In this document: piece after piece, positions 20,812 through 29,647 of the stretch
How the letters are laid out: every line of letters starts with the position of its first letter
Numbering within the stretch: the first letter of the stretch is position 1
Source: Myxococcales bacterium
GTDB lineage: Bacteria > Myxococcota_A > Polyangia > Polyangiales > Polyangiaceae
NCBI GenBank assembly: GCA_016794345.1
Contig: JAEUKE010000081.1
Location: 17,105-81,104 of the forward strand
DNA length: 64,000 bases
Direction of reading: 5' to 3'
Translations under genes and position numbers: made by a program
The notes under the pieces: generated by a model
Seen by the model: the letters and a program-made list of their open reading frames with translations, nothing else
Databases searched by the model: none
What the model was told of the DNA's origin: nothing

Positions 20812-21840
20812 ATGTCCGAGCGAGTCCTCTCCCCCACGGGTCTCGGCGACGACGATCGGTTCGATCGCCTGTTCCGCCCGAACACGCTCGACGAATACGT
20901 CGGCCAGACCAAACACAAGGAGAACCTGAAGGTCTTCGTGGAGGCGGCCCGCCGGCGCAAGGAGCCCCTCGACCACGTCCTGCTCTGCGGCCCGCCCGGC
21001 CTCGGCAAGACCACCCTGGCGTGGATCCTCGCGAAGGAGATGGGCGTCACGCTCCACGCCACGAGCGGCCCAGCCGTGGAGCACAAGGGGGCGCTCGCCG
21101 GCCTGCTGACCAAGCTCGAGCACGGCGACATCCTCTTCATCGACGAGATCCATCGGCTCTCGCCCGTGGTGGAGGAGAGCCTCTACCCCGCGATCGAGAG
21201 CTTCCAGATCGACATCGTCACGGGGGAGGGGCCCTACGCCACGACAATCCAGCTCTCGCTGAAGCCCTTCACGCTCGTCGGCGCCACGACGCGCACCGGG
21301 CTCCTCACCGCGCCCCTCCGATCCAGGTTCGGCTACGACGTCCGGCTCGACTACTACCCGGTGGAGGATCTCGAGCAGATCGTCGCACGGAGCGCCAAGC
21401 TGCTCGGTGTCCCCATCGACTCGGGCGGCGCCGTCGCCATCGCGTCCCGATCGCGGGGCACCCCGCGCGTCGCGAACCGATTGCTCCGGCGCGTGCGCGA
21501 CTTCGCCGAGGTGCTCGGCAAGGGCGCGATCACCGCCGACATCGCGAGGACGGCCGCCGAGAGGCTGGACGTCGACGAGGCCGGCCTCGATGCGATGGAC
21601 AGGCGCCTGCTCTCGATCCTCGTCGAAGACTACGACGGCGGTCCGTGTGGCCTCGACACGTTGGCTGCCGCGCTCAGTGAGCCGCGCGACACAATCGAGG
21701 ACGTGTACGAGCCGTACCTGCTCCAGCAGGGGTTCCTCGGGCGCACACCACGTGGTCGCATCGCCACGCGCAAGGCGTTCGAGCATCTGGGGAGGGCCTT
21801 CGTGAACAAGGAGAAGGAACAAGGGAAGCTCTTCGAATAG
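20812..21840 (+). CDS. ruvB: Holliday junction branch migration DNA helicase RuvB
   Basis: 342 residues, the usual RuvB length. Walker [10 protein letters not shown] at 60-68, Walker B FIDEIHR, sensor-1 (GATTRTG), arginine finger region ([11 protein letters not shown]) and the C-terminal winged helix ([17 protein letters not shown]) are all present. RuvB hexamers drive Holliday junction migration with RuvA; ruvA and ruvC are not in this neighbourhood. No Shine-Dalgarno precedes ATG 20812. Confidence 0.97.
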   Translation: MSERVLSPTGLGDDDRFDRLFRPNTLDEYVGQTKHKENLKVFVEAARRRKEPLDHVLLCGPPGLGKTTLAWILAKEMGVTLHATSGPAVEHKGALAGLLTKLEHGDILFIDEIHRLSPVVEESLYPAIESFQIDIVTGEGPYATTIQLSLKPFTLVGATTRTGLLTAPLRSRFGYDVRLDYYPVEDLEQIVARSAKLLGVPIDSGGAVAIASRSRGTPRVANRLLRRVRDFAEVLGKGAITADIARTAAERLDVDEAGLDAMDRRLLSILVEDYDGGPCGLDTLAAALSEPRDTIEDVYEPYLLQQGFLGRTPRGRIATRKAFEHLGRAFVNKEKEQGKLFE

Positions 21841-21954
21841 GGGCAGTCTGCCCCCAGGGGGCGACGGGTCTCCCGGTTGCTTCCGGGCGAGACTCAGTCC
21901 AGCTACGACCGTCGCGCGCCGCTCTGGCGGCGCGATTAGCCACCAAGGACCGAC
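21841..21954 (+). promoter_or_regulatory. Structured 5' leader of the P-type ATPase gene
   Basis: The 114-base gap can form several stems: GCCCCC with GGGGGC near 21850-21862, CCCGG with CCGGG at 21872-21886, and a perfect 8-bp stem at 21915-21922/21927-21934 (loop TCTG) about 20 bases before the start codon. Leaders of type-II P-ATPases often carry yybP-ykoY (Mn2+) riboswitches, but the match to that consensus is weak. A terminator for ruvB is an alternative. Confidence 0.3.
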
Positions 21955-24750
21955 ATGGCTCGCTCACAAGAACCACGGTCGCGGGAAGCGCCCGCCGTCT
22001 CCTGGCACACGTTGCCTTCCGAGGAGGTGCTGTCTGCCCTGCGCTCGACCCACGACGGCCTGTCCACGGAAGAGGCGAACGAGCGCATCGCCGCGCACGG
22101 CCCGAACGTGCTGGACAAGAAGGGCGGCGTCTCGGTCCTCGAGCTGATCTGGGGGCAGATCAACAACCCCCTCATCTGGGTCCTCCTCGGCAGCGCGGTC
22201 GTCGCCATCCTGGTGGACCCGGTGGACGGCCTGAAGAACGGGCTCGTGATCCTCGCGGTCGTGATCATCAACACGGTGATCGGATTCGCGCAGGAGTACA
22301 AGGCGAGCAAGGCGATCGAGAGCTTGAGCGCGATGGTGCCCGAGCTCGCCACGGTGCAGCGCGACGGCAAGCGGGTCCAGCTCGCCGTCGCGGAGATCGT
22401 CCCGGGGGACGTGGTCTTCCTGCAGAGCGGCGACAAGGTCCCGGCGGACATTCGGCTGCTGCAGCTGCGTACCCTCCAGATCGAGGAGGCCGCGCTGACG
22501 GGTGAGTCGGTTCCGGTCGAGAAGACGACCGACCCCGTGGCCGCCGACGCCGGCCTGGGCGACCGCAAGAACATGGCGTTCAGCGGCTCGCTCGTCACGT
22601 ACGGCAGCGGCGCGGGGGTGGTTACCACGACCGGCAACGGCACCGAGCTCGGACGCATCAACACGATGCTCAGCGAAGCGACCGAGATCGAGACGCCGCT
22701 CAGCATCGCGCTCAAGAAGATCGGCGTGGTGCTGACGGTCGGCATCGCGGTGATCTCGGTCGTGATCCTGGCGGTCGGCACCGGCCGCGCGGTGAGCCAG
22801 GGCGGCGTGGACGTGGCGACGGGCCTGCGCGAGTCGGCGATCTTCGCCATCACCTTGGCCGTGGGCGCCATTCCGGAAGGGCTGCCCGCCATCGTGACGA
22901 TCGCCCTGGCGATCGGCGTCCAGAGAATGGCGGCCCGGCGGGCCGTCGTGCGCAAGCTCCCCTCGGTGGAGACGCTCGGCAGCACGACCGTGATCTGCTC
23001 CGACAAGACCGGCACCCTGACGCGCAACGAGATGACCGTGCAGGGGCTCTGTCTGCCGCAATCCGGCGTGTACCGGATCGAGGGCGTGGGTTATGAGCCC
23101 ACCGGCCGATTGCTGAAGGAAGATGAGGCGGTCGCGCCTGTGCCCGAGGACGTGCGCCAGCTGCTCCTGGCGGGGGTGCTCTGCTGCGACGCCACCCTCG
23201 AGCAGAAAGAGGGTCGTTGGCACATCACGGGAGACCCGACGGAAGGAGCGCTCGTGACCGCCGGCGAGAAGCTCGGCATCCGCACCTCCGACGCCCGCGC
23301 TGGGCACGCTCGGCTCGACGCGATCCCGTTCGAGAGCGCGAACCAGTTCATGGCGACGCTGAACCATTGGGGGGACGAGGGGAAGAAGATCATCCTCAAG
23401 GGCGCTCCGGAGGTGGTGCTGAGCCGCTGCACCGAGGTGGATCGGCCTGCGGTGATCTACCGGGTGGAAGAGCTGGCGAAGGAGGGGATGCGTGTCCTCG
23501 GCTTCGCGGAGAAGCGATTCGAACGCGCCGAGCTGGGGCTCGAAGACTGCGAAGACGGCTTCGTCTTCCTGGGCCTACAAGCCATGATCGATCCACCTCG
23601 CACCGATGCAATCGACGCGATCGGTCTCTGCCATCGGGCCGGCATCACCGTGAAGATGATCACCGGCGATCACAAGGGGACCGCCCAGGCGATCGGTGAG
23701 CAGCTGGGTATCGCCGCGCAGGGCGCCCAGGCCGTGACCGGCGTGCAGCTCGCGGATCTCGACGACGCGGCCACGCGCGAGATCGTCGAGAAGAACAACG
23801 TGTTTGCCCGAATGGCGCCCGAGCACAAGCTGCGCCTGGTCCGCGCCCTCCAAGAAAATGGTCACGTGACGGCCATGACCGGCGACGGCGTGAACGACGC
23901 GCCGGCGCTGAAGCAGTCCAACATCGGGGTGGCGATGGGCATCACCGGCACCTCGGTCTCCAAGGAAGCCGCCGACATCGTGCTCACCGACGACAACTTC
24001 GCGTCGATAGCCGCTGCGGTCGAAGAAGGGCGAAGGGTCTACGACAACCTGATCAAGTCGCTCGCGTTCGTGTTGCCGACCAACCTCGGCCTGGCGCTGA
24101 TCCTCATCTACGCGGTCGGCTTCTTCCCCTTGGTGGAGAGGACCGTGGACGGCGTCATCGTGAAGGATCTTTTGCTGCCGGTTCTGCCGACGCAGCTCCT
24201 TTGGGTCAACCTCGTAGCGGCCGTGGCGCTGGCGCTCCCGCTGGCCTTCGAGGCCAAGGAGCCGGACGTGATGAGCCGGCCGCCGCGCGACCCGAAGGAG
24301 CCCGTGCTGAACCGCTTCGTCGTGATCCGCACGCTCGTGGCCGCGACCTTGATGACGGCCGGATCAGTCGGGCTCTTCATCTGGAAGTACGAACAGGAGA
24401 TGGCCGCTCGCGCGGCGACGGGCCTCACCGAGGCGCAGATCGTCAGCGAGGCGCAGACGATGGCGGTCACCACCGTCATCATGTTCCAGATCTTCTACAT
24501 GCTGAACTGCCGCTCGCTGAAGGACTCGATCTTCCGGATCGGTGTATTCAGCAACAAGGCTGTATTCGTCGGGATTGGGGCGATCTCGGTCCTGCAGGCG
24601 CTCTTCATCTACCTGCCGGCGATGCAGGTGGTATTCGGGACGTTTCCGCTATCGACGGAGTCGCTCTTCTTCAGCGTGCTCGCCGGCGCGATCATCCTTC
24701 CCGTGATCACGGTGGAGAAGCTCGTTCGCAATCACAAGCCGGCCGCCTAG
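21955..24750 (+). CDS. Cation-transporting P-type ATPase, type II (Ca2+-like)
   Basis: 931 residues. Cation_ATPase_N domain at 1-75, actuator domain with TGES ([10 protein letters not shown]), phosphorylation motif [14 protein letters not shown], nucleotide-binding segment KGAPE, hinge [18 protein letters not shown], and about ten transmembrane helices including the C-terminal six-helix block. The M4 motif [17 protein letters not shown] is the type-II Ca2+/Mn2+ (SERCA/PMR1-like) form. Role: ATP-driven export of a divalent cation. It follows ruvB but appears to be transcribed with its own structured leader. Confidence 0.94.
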   Translation: MARSQEPRSREAPAVSWHTLPSEEVLSALRSTHDGLSTEEANERIAAHGPNVLDKKGGVSVLELIWGQINNPLIWVLLGSAVVAILVDPVDGLKNGLVILAVVIINTVIGFAQEYKASKAIESLSAMVPELATVQRDGKRVQLAVAEIVPGDVVFLQSGDKVPADIRLLQLRTLQIEEAALTGESVPVEKTTDPVAADAGLGDRKNMAFSGSLVTYGSGAGVVTTTGNGTELGRINTMLSEATEIETPLSIALKKIGVVLTVGIAVISVVILAVGTGRAVSQGGVDVATGLRESAIFAITLAVGAIPEGLPAIVTIALAIGVQRMAARRAVVRKLPSVETLGSTTVICSDKTGTLTRNEMTVQGLCLPQSGVYRIEGVGYEPTGRLLKEDEAVAPVPEDVRQLLLAGVLCCDATLEQKEGRWHITGDPTEGALVTAGEKLGIRTSDARAGHARLDAIPFESANQFMATLNHWGDEGKKIILKGAPEVVLSRCTEVDRPAVIYRVEELAKEGMRVLGFAEKRFERAELGLEDCEDGFVFLGLQAMIDPPRTDAIDAIGLCHRAGITVKMITGDHKGTAQAIGEQLGIAAQGAQAVTGVQLADLDDAATREIVEKNNVFARMAPEHKLRLVRALQENGHVTAMTGDGVNDAPALKQSNIGVAMGITGTSVSKEAADIVLTDDNFASIAAAVEEGRRVYDNLIKSLAFVLPTNLGLALILIYAVGFFPLVERTVDGVIVKDLLLPVLPTQLLWVNLVAAVALALPLAFEAKEPDVMSRPPRDPKEPVLNRFVVIRTLVAATLMTAGSVGLFIWKYEQEMAARAATGLTEAQIVSEAQTMAVTTVIMFQIFYMLNCRSLKDSIFRIGVFSNKAVFVGIGAISVLQALFIYLPAMQVVFGTFPLSTESLFFSVLAGAIILPVITVEKLVRNHKPAA

Positions 24751-24756
24751 ACGGCT

Positions 24757-24911
24757 CCGAGCAGTCCATCGAGCGCTACGATCCCGAGACCGACAACGTC
24801 TACATCGGTGGGCTCACGCGGACGACGTGGCAGAGCGTCCTCATCCCCTGTGATGCTCCGACGACGAACGCCACCGCCACGGACGTCGCGCGGCGCGGCT
24901 CTGCGCCCTGA
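24757..24911 (+). pseudogene. Possible remnant coding fragment
   Basis: In one frame directly after the ATPase stop there are ~50 protein-like codons (for example SIERYDPETDNVYIGG) ending at TGA 24911, without a start codon. The YDPETD segment recalls kelch/propeller-type repeats but is too short to assign. It may be chance. Confidence 0.2.
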
Positions 24912-25200
24912 AGCTCGTCGTGGGTTGAGGAATGCGGAGGTGAGCGTCGCAGGCTCATCGACTCGCCCAGCCTGGATGTCTCGCCGTGTGAAGGATGCGA
25001 GGGGCTGCAGCCAGCGGCGCACGCGAACTTCGCGTTCCACCTGATGGGGTGGATGGGGAAGGACCCGAGCGCCGCGCCAGCGCGGCATGTCGCTCGGGCG
25101 CGGCAGCGGAAACGCCCAGTTTCGCGACGAAACCTTGCGGCACACATCTTGGAGTGCGCCTCCGCAGCGCCGCTCTCGCGGCACGCGGAGGGAGAGTGTC
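24912..25200. other. Intergenic stretch with no gene recognised
   Basis: Together with the fragment before it, this makes a 450-base gap between the P-ATPase and the second lipoprotein module. Several short frames are open but none has a convincing start, ribosome-binding site or family signature. A purine-rich GGAGGGAGAG lies just upstream of ATG 25201 and is the likely ribosome-binding site. I see no strong terminator hairpin with a T-run. Confidence 0.5.
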
Positions 25201-25794
25201 ATGTTTCGTCGATCGTGGATGGTAGGGGTCTGTGTGGCGGCGCTGGGCGCGGTGGGTTGCTCGGCCAGCTCCGAGTTCATGCGGCCGGTCACCGCGCCGA
25301 GCGCGGTGAAGGCTGCCGCGGACGAGGCGACCGTCGTCTTCGTCCGGCCGTCCGGATTCGGGGGGGCGCTCAAGCAGACGATCCTGGATGGGAAAGGCAG
25401 GTTCCTCGGCGACGCGCTGCCGTCGTCGCGATTCTCCGTGAAGATGCCGCCTGGGGAGCACACGTTCATCATCTGGGCCGAGAACACCAACGCGGTGAAG
25501 GCGAGCCTCGCAGCCGGCAAGGTCTACTTCGTCGAGGTGTCCCTCAGCATGGGAGCGCTGTCGGCCCGTGCCGATCTGCTCCCGATCAAGCCGGGCACGG
25601 AGGCTTGGGGAAGCCTGGACGGCTGGCTCGCCGACACGGAGGTCTTCGACCCCGATACGGCTGGCGGCCAGGCGTACCTGGAGGAGCGCAAGGAGGACGT
25701 GGAGGAGCGGATCAAGCGTGCGCGCGAGCACCTCGCCGAATACGACGCCGAAGATCTCGCCCTGCACACCATGGGGCCTGGCGATGGGCGCTGA
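25201..25794 (+). CDS. Conserved lipoprotein, first gene of envelope module B
   Basis: 197 residues, the same length as its paralogue at 5845-6438 and alike along its length, including the lipobox (GAVGC), FVRPSGFGGALKQTILDGKG, MPPGEHTFI and the C-terminal HTMGPGDGR. The mature protein should be lipid-anchored at the Cys. Differences are concentrated in the signal peptide and the linker after the lipobox. It is followed by an extra gene (25799-26575) that module A lacks, then by the second module gene at 26597. Function unknown. Confidence 0.88.
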   Translation: MFRRSWMVGVCVAALGAVGCSASSEFMRPVTAPSAVKAAADEATVVFVRPSGFGGALKQTILDGKGRFLGDALPSSRFSVKMPPGEHTFIIWAENTNAVKASLAAGKVYFVEVSLSMGALSARADLLPIKPGTEAWGSLDGWLADTEVFDPDTAGGQAYLEERKEDVEERIKRAREHLAEYDAEDLALHTMGPGDGR

Positions 25795-25798
25795 CCGT

Positions 25799-26575
25799 AT
25801 GGTCATGAAGTCCAGGGCCGTTCGCTTGCTCGTCGGGCTGGGGGTCCTGGCCGCGCTCGGCGGCTCCGCGCTGGCTCAACCGGCCAAGACCGCAGCCTCG
25901 GGGAAGGGCGCGACAAACCCGGCTGCCACGGCTCCGGCGCCTTCCGCGAGCACCTCCGCCGTGCCCGAAGCCGGCGCACCGGTGGAGCCTCCCCAGGAGG
26001 CTCTCGGCGACGTCGGCGAGAGTTGCCGGGCGCGGAGCGACTGCGCCGAAGGTCTGAAGTGCGTCGACAAGACGTGCCGTGACCAGTTCGAAGGGACATC
26101 GTGCGAGTCGCGCCGCGACTGCGGACCGCGGCTCGGCTGCTTCGCGAACGTCTGCTCGGCGTCGGCCGACGCGGCCGTTCCGCGCGGTGGCGATCCGGCC
26201 GGGCGAGAGGCGTCGAGCGAGTCGCCCGATGCCGAGAAGGGCAAGAGGGTCGAGTCTCGCCGCAACAAGAGCTCGGGCCGCGGGCTCATCGCCGGCGGCG
26301 CCGTGCTCACCGCGGTCGGCTGGGCCGGCGTATTGGTCGGCGTCCCTGTCATGATCCTCGGCGCGCTGGGGGCCGGCAACGACAACGACTACCTCATCGC
26401 CGGCGGGGTCGGCGTCGGCCTCGGCGGAGCCCTCGGGATCAGCGGGAGCGTCATGCTGGGTGTGGGCGTGCGGCAGCGCCGCGAGTCGCGCTACCTCGAG
26501 CGCGACGAGACGGGGTTCCTCGAGCCCGCCCTCGCTCCCACGCCGGGGCTCACGCTCACGTTTCCGATGCAGTGA
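25799..26575 (+). CDS. Exported protein with two Cys motifs and a glycine-rich membrane pair
   Basis: 258 residues from ATG 25799 (ATG 25805 is equally possible; ATG 25784 would overlap the upstream gene). A signal peptide ends near ALAQ. Two tandem four-Cys motifs follow (ESCRARSDCAEGLKC and TSCESRRDCGPRLGC), the same motif found once in the neighbouring module gene. Two Gly-rich hydrophobic segments (about 165-190 and 197-225) look like a helical hairpin. No family recognised. It interrupts module B relative to module A. Confidence 0.82.
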   Translation: MVMKSRAVRLLVGLGVLAALGGSALAQPAKTAASGKGATNPAATAPAPSASTSAVPEAGAPVEPPQEALGDVGESCRARSDCAEGLKCVDKTCRDQFEGTSCESRRDCGPRLGCFANVCSASADAAVPRGGDPAGREASSESPDAEKGKRVESRRNKSSGRGLIAGGAVLTAVGWAGVLVGVPVMILGALGAGNDNDYLIAGGVGVGLGGALGISGSVMLGVGVRQRRESRYLERDETGFLEPALAPTPGLTLTFPMQ

Positions 26576-26596
26576 CCAGCGGAGAAGGAGTGCCTC

Positions 26597-27532
26597 ATGA
26601 ACCACAAATGGCTCGCGATCGGCCTGGCGATCTCGCTCGCGTCGATCGAGGGCACCACGCACGCGCAATCGAGCACGACCAAGGTGAAGCTCAAGAACGG
26701 GCAGGTCCTGGAGGGCACCGTCCTCGAGGACCTCTCCGGCGGTGGCGTGCGGTTGATCCTGGTGACGGGGGAGACACGTGATATCGCCGGCGGGGAGATC
26801 GTCACCATTGCGCGGCCCGGGCAGGAGCCCATCGTGGTGGTGCAGCCGGCCGCAGCCGAGCCAACCGTGGCGCCGGCGCCGCCCGCGCCGGCCGACGGCA
26901 CGCTCGGTGGCCCTGGCGAGAGCTGTCGGGCTCGTTCGGATTGCCGGGAGGGCCTGGGCTGTTTCCACGACGTCTGCGCGACGGGAGAGACTGCAGACGA
27001 GCGCCCACCCTCCGTCGGCCTCGGATCCGACGACGCGGCGGACGAGGTCGAGCCGAAGCCGCGCGGCGATGGAATCGACGGGCTCTATGGCGGAGGCTTC
27101 GCAGGTGGCGCCGTGGCGCCCGCCTTCCCGGGTGTCGCCGGCGTCGGCGGCGCGACGGGCTTCTTCGGATGGCGCAGCGGAGCGTTCGACCTGCGTGTCG
27201 GCTTCGGCGGCTTCGGCGCGACGTTTCCCAACGGCACGCTGGGGTTCGCAGCGATACGGCCCGAGGTGCTCTTCTTCGTCGCCGGACCTTATGGGTTCGG
27301 CTTCGGGCTCGGCCCGTGTATCGGCTACTACGAGGACAGCTGGTTCGGCGGCGGGCTGCTCTATGGAGGTTTCACCACGGCGACGCCGGTGGCGCTCCGC
27401 TTCGAAGCCGGCTCGGCGTTCATCGAGCCGTCGCTCTCGGCCGGCGCGATATTCGGCTCGATCGAGCAGGCGAACGGCGAGCTCCTCGCGCGGCCTGCCG
27501 TGTTGCTCGGGCTCGCGGTCTACTCGAAGTAG
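26597..27532 (+). CDS. Exported Cys-motif protein, second gene of envelope module B
   Basis: 311 residues, paralogous over its full length to 4883-5848: signal peptide ending in HAQ, the KVKLKNGQVLEGTVLEDLSG segment, a four-Cys motif (GESCRARSDCREGLGC) and a Gly-rich C-terminal domain with GFAGGAVAPAFPGVAGVGG and SLSAGAIFG. The terminal residues LAVYSK are identical in the two. A GGAGAAGGAG ribosome-binding site precedes ATG 26597. The C-terminal domain may form a beta-barrel; I cannot confirm this. Confidence 0.86.
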   Translation: MNHKWLAIGLAISLASIEGTTHAQSSTTKVKLKNGQVLEGTVLEDLSGGGVRLILVTGETRDIAGGEIVTIARPGQEPIVVVQPAAAEPTVAPAPPAPADGTLGGPGESCRARSDCREGLGCFHDVCATGETADERPPSVGLGSDDAADEVEPKPRGDGIDGLYGGGFAGGAVAPAFPGVAGVGGATGFFGWRSGAFDLRVGFGGFGATFPNGTLGFAAIRPEVLFFVAGPYGFGFGLGPCIGYYEDSWFGGGLLYGGFTTATPVALRFEAGSAFIEPSLSAGAIFGSIEQANGELLARPAVLLGLAVYSK

Positions 27533-27797
27533 AGCAGCGCGAAGGCGCGCGCGACGATGGTACGTCCTCGCGCAGCGAAGCTCGCGCTCAACGATCCTCA
27601 AAGCTCCGGCGCGTCGGCATGCTCTTCCTCGCGCCGATGTTGTCGCTCGACGGGGCGCCTCGCAATCGGGTCATGACAGTCGTGTCGAGTTGTGCCGCGA
27701 CTGGTCTGGCCTCATGTTCGAGAGGCGCGATCTGCGAGAGAACCGCGCAGTCGCGACGTGGCATCACGCTTGATTGAGTGGACGCAGGAGGAAGTGC

Positions 27798-29282
27798 ATG
27801 TCCATTCGATCGAGCGTCTCCCGGGGGGGATTCGGGCTCGCGTTGGGGCTCGGCCTGACCACCGGCCTGCCGGGTTGTTCGGAGGACCCCGAAGAGCGCC
27901 CCAGCTCGGCCGACCCGGCGGAGGTCGATCTCGCGCTCGCGTCGCTCTCGGTGTCGGTCGGGGATCTCGAGCCGAGCTTCGGGCCCGAGGTGGAGGCCTA
28001 CGCCGTCGCGTTCGAGGGCAGCGCGACGACGACGCTCGTCGCCGCGCCCCGTAACCCTGACGCGACCGTCACGATCAACGGAGTCGCGGGCGGCGAGCAG
28101 CGGCTCCGCACCCCGCTCGGGACGACCGAGGTTGTCGTCAGGGTCGCCGTCGGCGCGGCGTCCCGCGATCATCGAGTCACGTTGACGCGCTCCGGGGACT
28201 ACGTGGCCGAGCCGGCGATTCAGCCTCCCGACGAGCCGCCGATGGACGAGGAGAACCCGAACCTCAAGGGCTACGGCTTTCCGACGGTGTCGCCCGACGG
28301 CCGGTTCATCGCGTTGCAGCTCTCGGCTCCGACGACCTTCGTGTTCAACCGATACATCGACGTCTACCGGGCCGACGGCCCCGATATCGTCTTCGAGAAG
28401 CGACTCGAGAACCCCGATCTGCCGGTCGCGTTCTGCGATCGCGACCCCGGTTGCCTCTGGACCTACGCGGAGCCATTCGACGACAAGCCGGGGCGTTGGC
28501 AGTTCACGCTGTGGGGGGACGGCGGCTGGTCCGAGAAGGGGCCCTCGTGGGAGTGGTCGTCGTCCGATCCCTCTCCCTTCCTGCTCGACGTCGATGCTCC
28601 GTACGAGGCGCTCTCCTTCGACCCCGAGAGCGGCGGCGAGACCGTCCCTCTGCTCGCGGATGGAACCATCGGGACGGCAGGCGATGCCGTGCCGGGCCTG
28701 GTGTGGATGGACACGATCGGAGGCCACGTGGTCTCGAAGGACAGATCCGTCCTCATCCACACGAACTGGGACGACGAGCTCGGCGCTGGCCCGGGCCTGT
28801 CGGTGTATGGCCGCTCCCCCTCCGGATGGACCCTCGAACAGACAATCGCGCCCGCGGAGCCTACGCCGTATTTCGGCTCAGCCATGTTGCTCTCCGACGA
28901 CGGCAAAGAGCTCTACGTGGGTGACTCCTGGGCGATCGTCGATGGTCTGCAGGAGGCAGGTGCCGTCTTCCACTACACCAGGGGACCGAGCGGCTTCGAG
29001 CTCGCCGAGACGTTCGAAGAGCCGACGCCGCGTGCGGGGGCCGGGTTCGGCGGTTTCCTCCGCGGAGACGCTGCGACGGGAGTGGTCTTTGCGGGCGCCG
29101 TGGACGCCGAGCCCTTTGCCACCACCGAGTGGAGCACGCTCGTCTATTCGCTGCGCGATCCGGCCGCTGCCCACCGGCTGAAGCACCCGGGCGGGGTCTT
29201 GAAGGCGCCGCGGGACGTGCGCTTCTTCGCCGGCGTGTCGCACGACGACCGCGGGCACGGGGTGCTCAACGTCTACCGCTGA
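27798..29282 (+). CDS. Lipoprotein with cadherin-like beta-sandwich and propeller-type repeats
   Basis: 494 residues. The signal peptide ends LPGC, so the mature protein is lipid-anchored. Residues about 45-135 match the cadherin-like beta-sandwich domain (LASLSVSVGDLEPSFGPEV, then NPDATVTINGV). The remainder has repeated blades in which a displayed time series or string is compared (FPTVSPDGRFIALQLS, YFGSAMLLSDDGKELYVGD), typical of FG-GAP or PQQ-like propellers. ATG 27798 has an AGGAGGAAG ribosome-binding site. Probably a surface protein; substrate unknown. Confidence 0.87.
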   Translation: MSIRSSVSRGGFGLALGLGLTTGLPGCSEDPEERPSSADPAEVDLALASLSVSVGDLEPSFGPEVEAYAVAFEGSATTTLVAAPRNPDATVTINGVAGGEQRLRTPLGTTEVVVRVAVGAASRDHRVTLTRSGDYVAEPAIQPPDEPPMDEENPNLKGYGFPTVSPDGRFIALQLSAPTTFVFNRYIDVYRADGPDIVFEKRLENPDLPVAFCDRDPGCLWTYAEPFDDKPGRWQFTLWGDGGWSEKGPSWEWSSSDPSPFLLDVDAPYEALSFDPESGGETVPLLADGTIGTAGDAVPGLVWMDTIGGHVVSKDRSVLIHTNWDDELGAGPGLSVYGRSPSGWTLEQTIAPAEPTPYFGSAMLLSDDGKELYVGDSWAIVDGLQEAGAVFHYTRGPSGFELAETFEEPTPRAGAGFGGFLRGDAATGVVFAGAVDAEPFATTEWSTLVYSLRDPAAAHRLKHPGGVLKAPRDVRFFAGVSHDDRGHGVLNVYR

Positions 29283-29300
29283 GCGCCCGAGCCAGCTGGC

Positions 29301-29558
29301 TCACTCGAACTTCGGCAGCGAAGGCGGCGGCGGCAGGGCCACGTCGAGCTCCGCGTCGTCGTCCGAAGGCGGCGCGGGCTCGGTCGGGCTGAAGGACTCG
29401 GGCGAGAAATCCCCCGTCGTGGGCTCCGCTCGCTCGCCGCCCTTCTGCTCGGCCTTCGCGTAGATGCCCGAGCCCGGCTTCACCGCCGCCGCTTCGGGGG
29501 TGTCGGCCTCGGGCTCCGCGTCCATCTCCCAGCCTGCGGTGTTGACGAGCACCTTCAC
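29301..29558 (-). CDS. Small acidic hypothetical protein
   Basis: 85 residues, Pro/Glu/Ala-rich, largely disordered in appearance; starts MKVLVNTAGWEMD and ends in a Pro-rich LPPPPSLPKFE. No signal peptide or family. It lies 18 bases from the end of the convergent lipoprotein gene. Coding status rests on an ATG start and gene-like composition only. Confidence 0.5.
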   Translation of the reverse strand: MKVLVNTAGWEMDAEPEADTPEAAAVKPGSGIYAKAEQKGGERAEPTTGDFSPESFSPTEPAPPSDDDAELDVALPPPPSLPKFE

Positions 29559-29647
29559 GGCGGAGGGCGTAGCCCAGGGTCGAAACGCGCGTCAACGGTG
29601 CCCGGCTCGTGGTCAGGCCGCTGTCGTTCGGGTGTGGCGTCAGAGCA

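Noticed and set aside
21964..23367. Long antisense frames under the P-ATPase
   Set aside because: Low-complexity His/Arg/Asp composition and no signature; the sense strand encodes an unambiguous P-ATPase.
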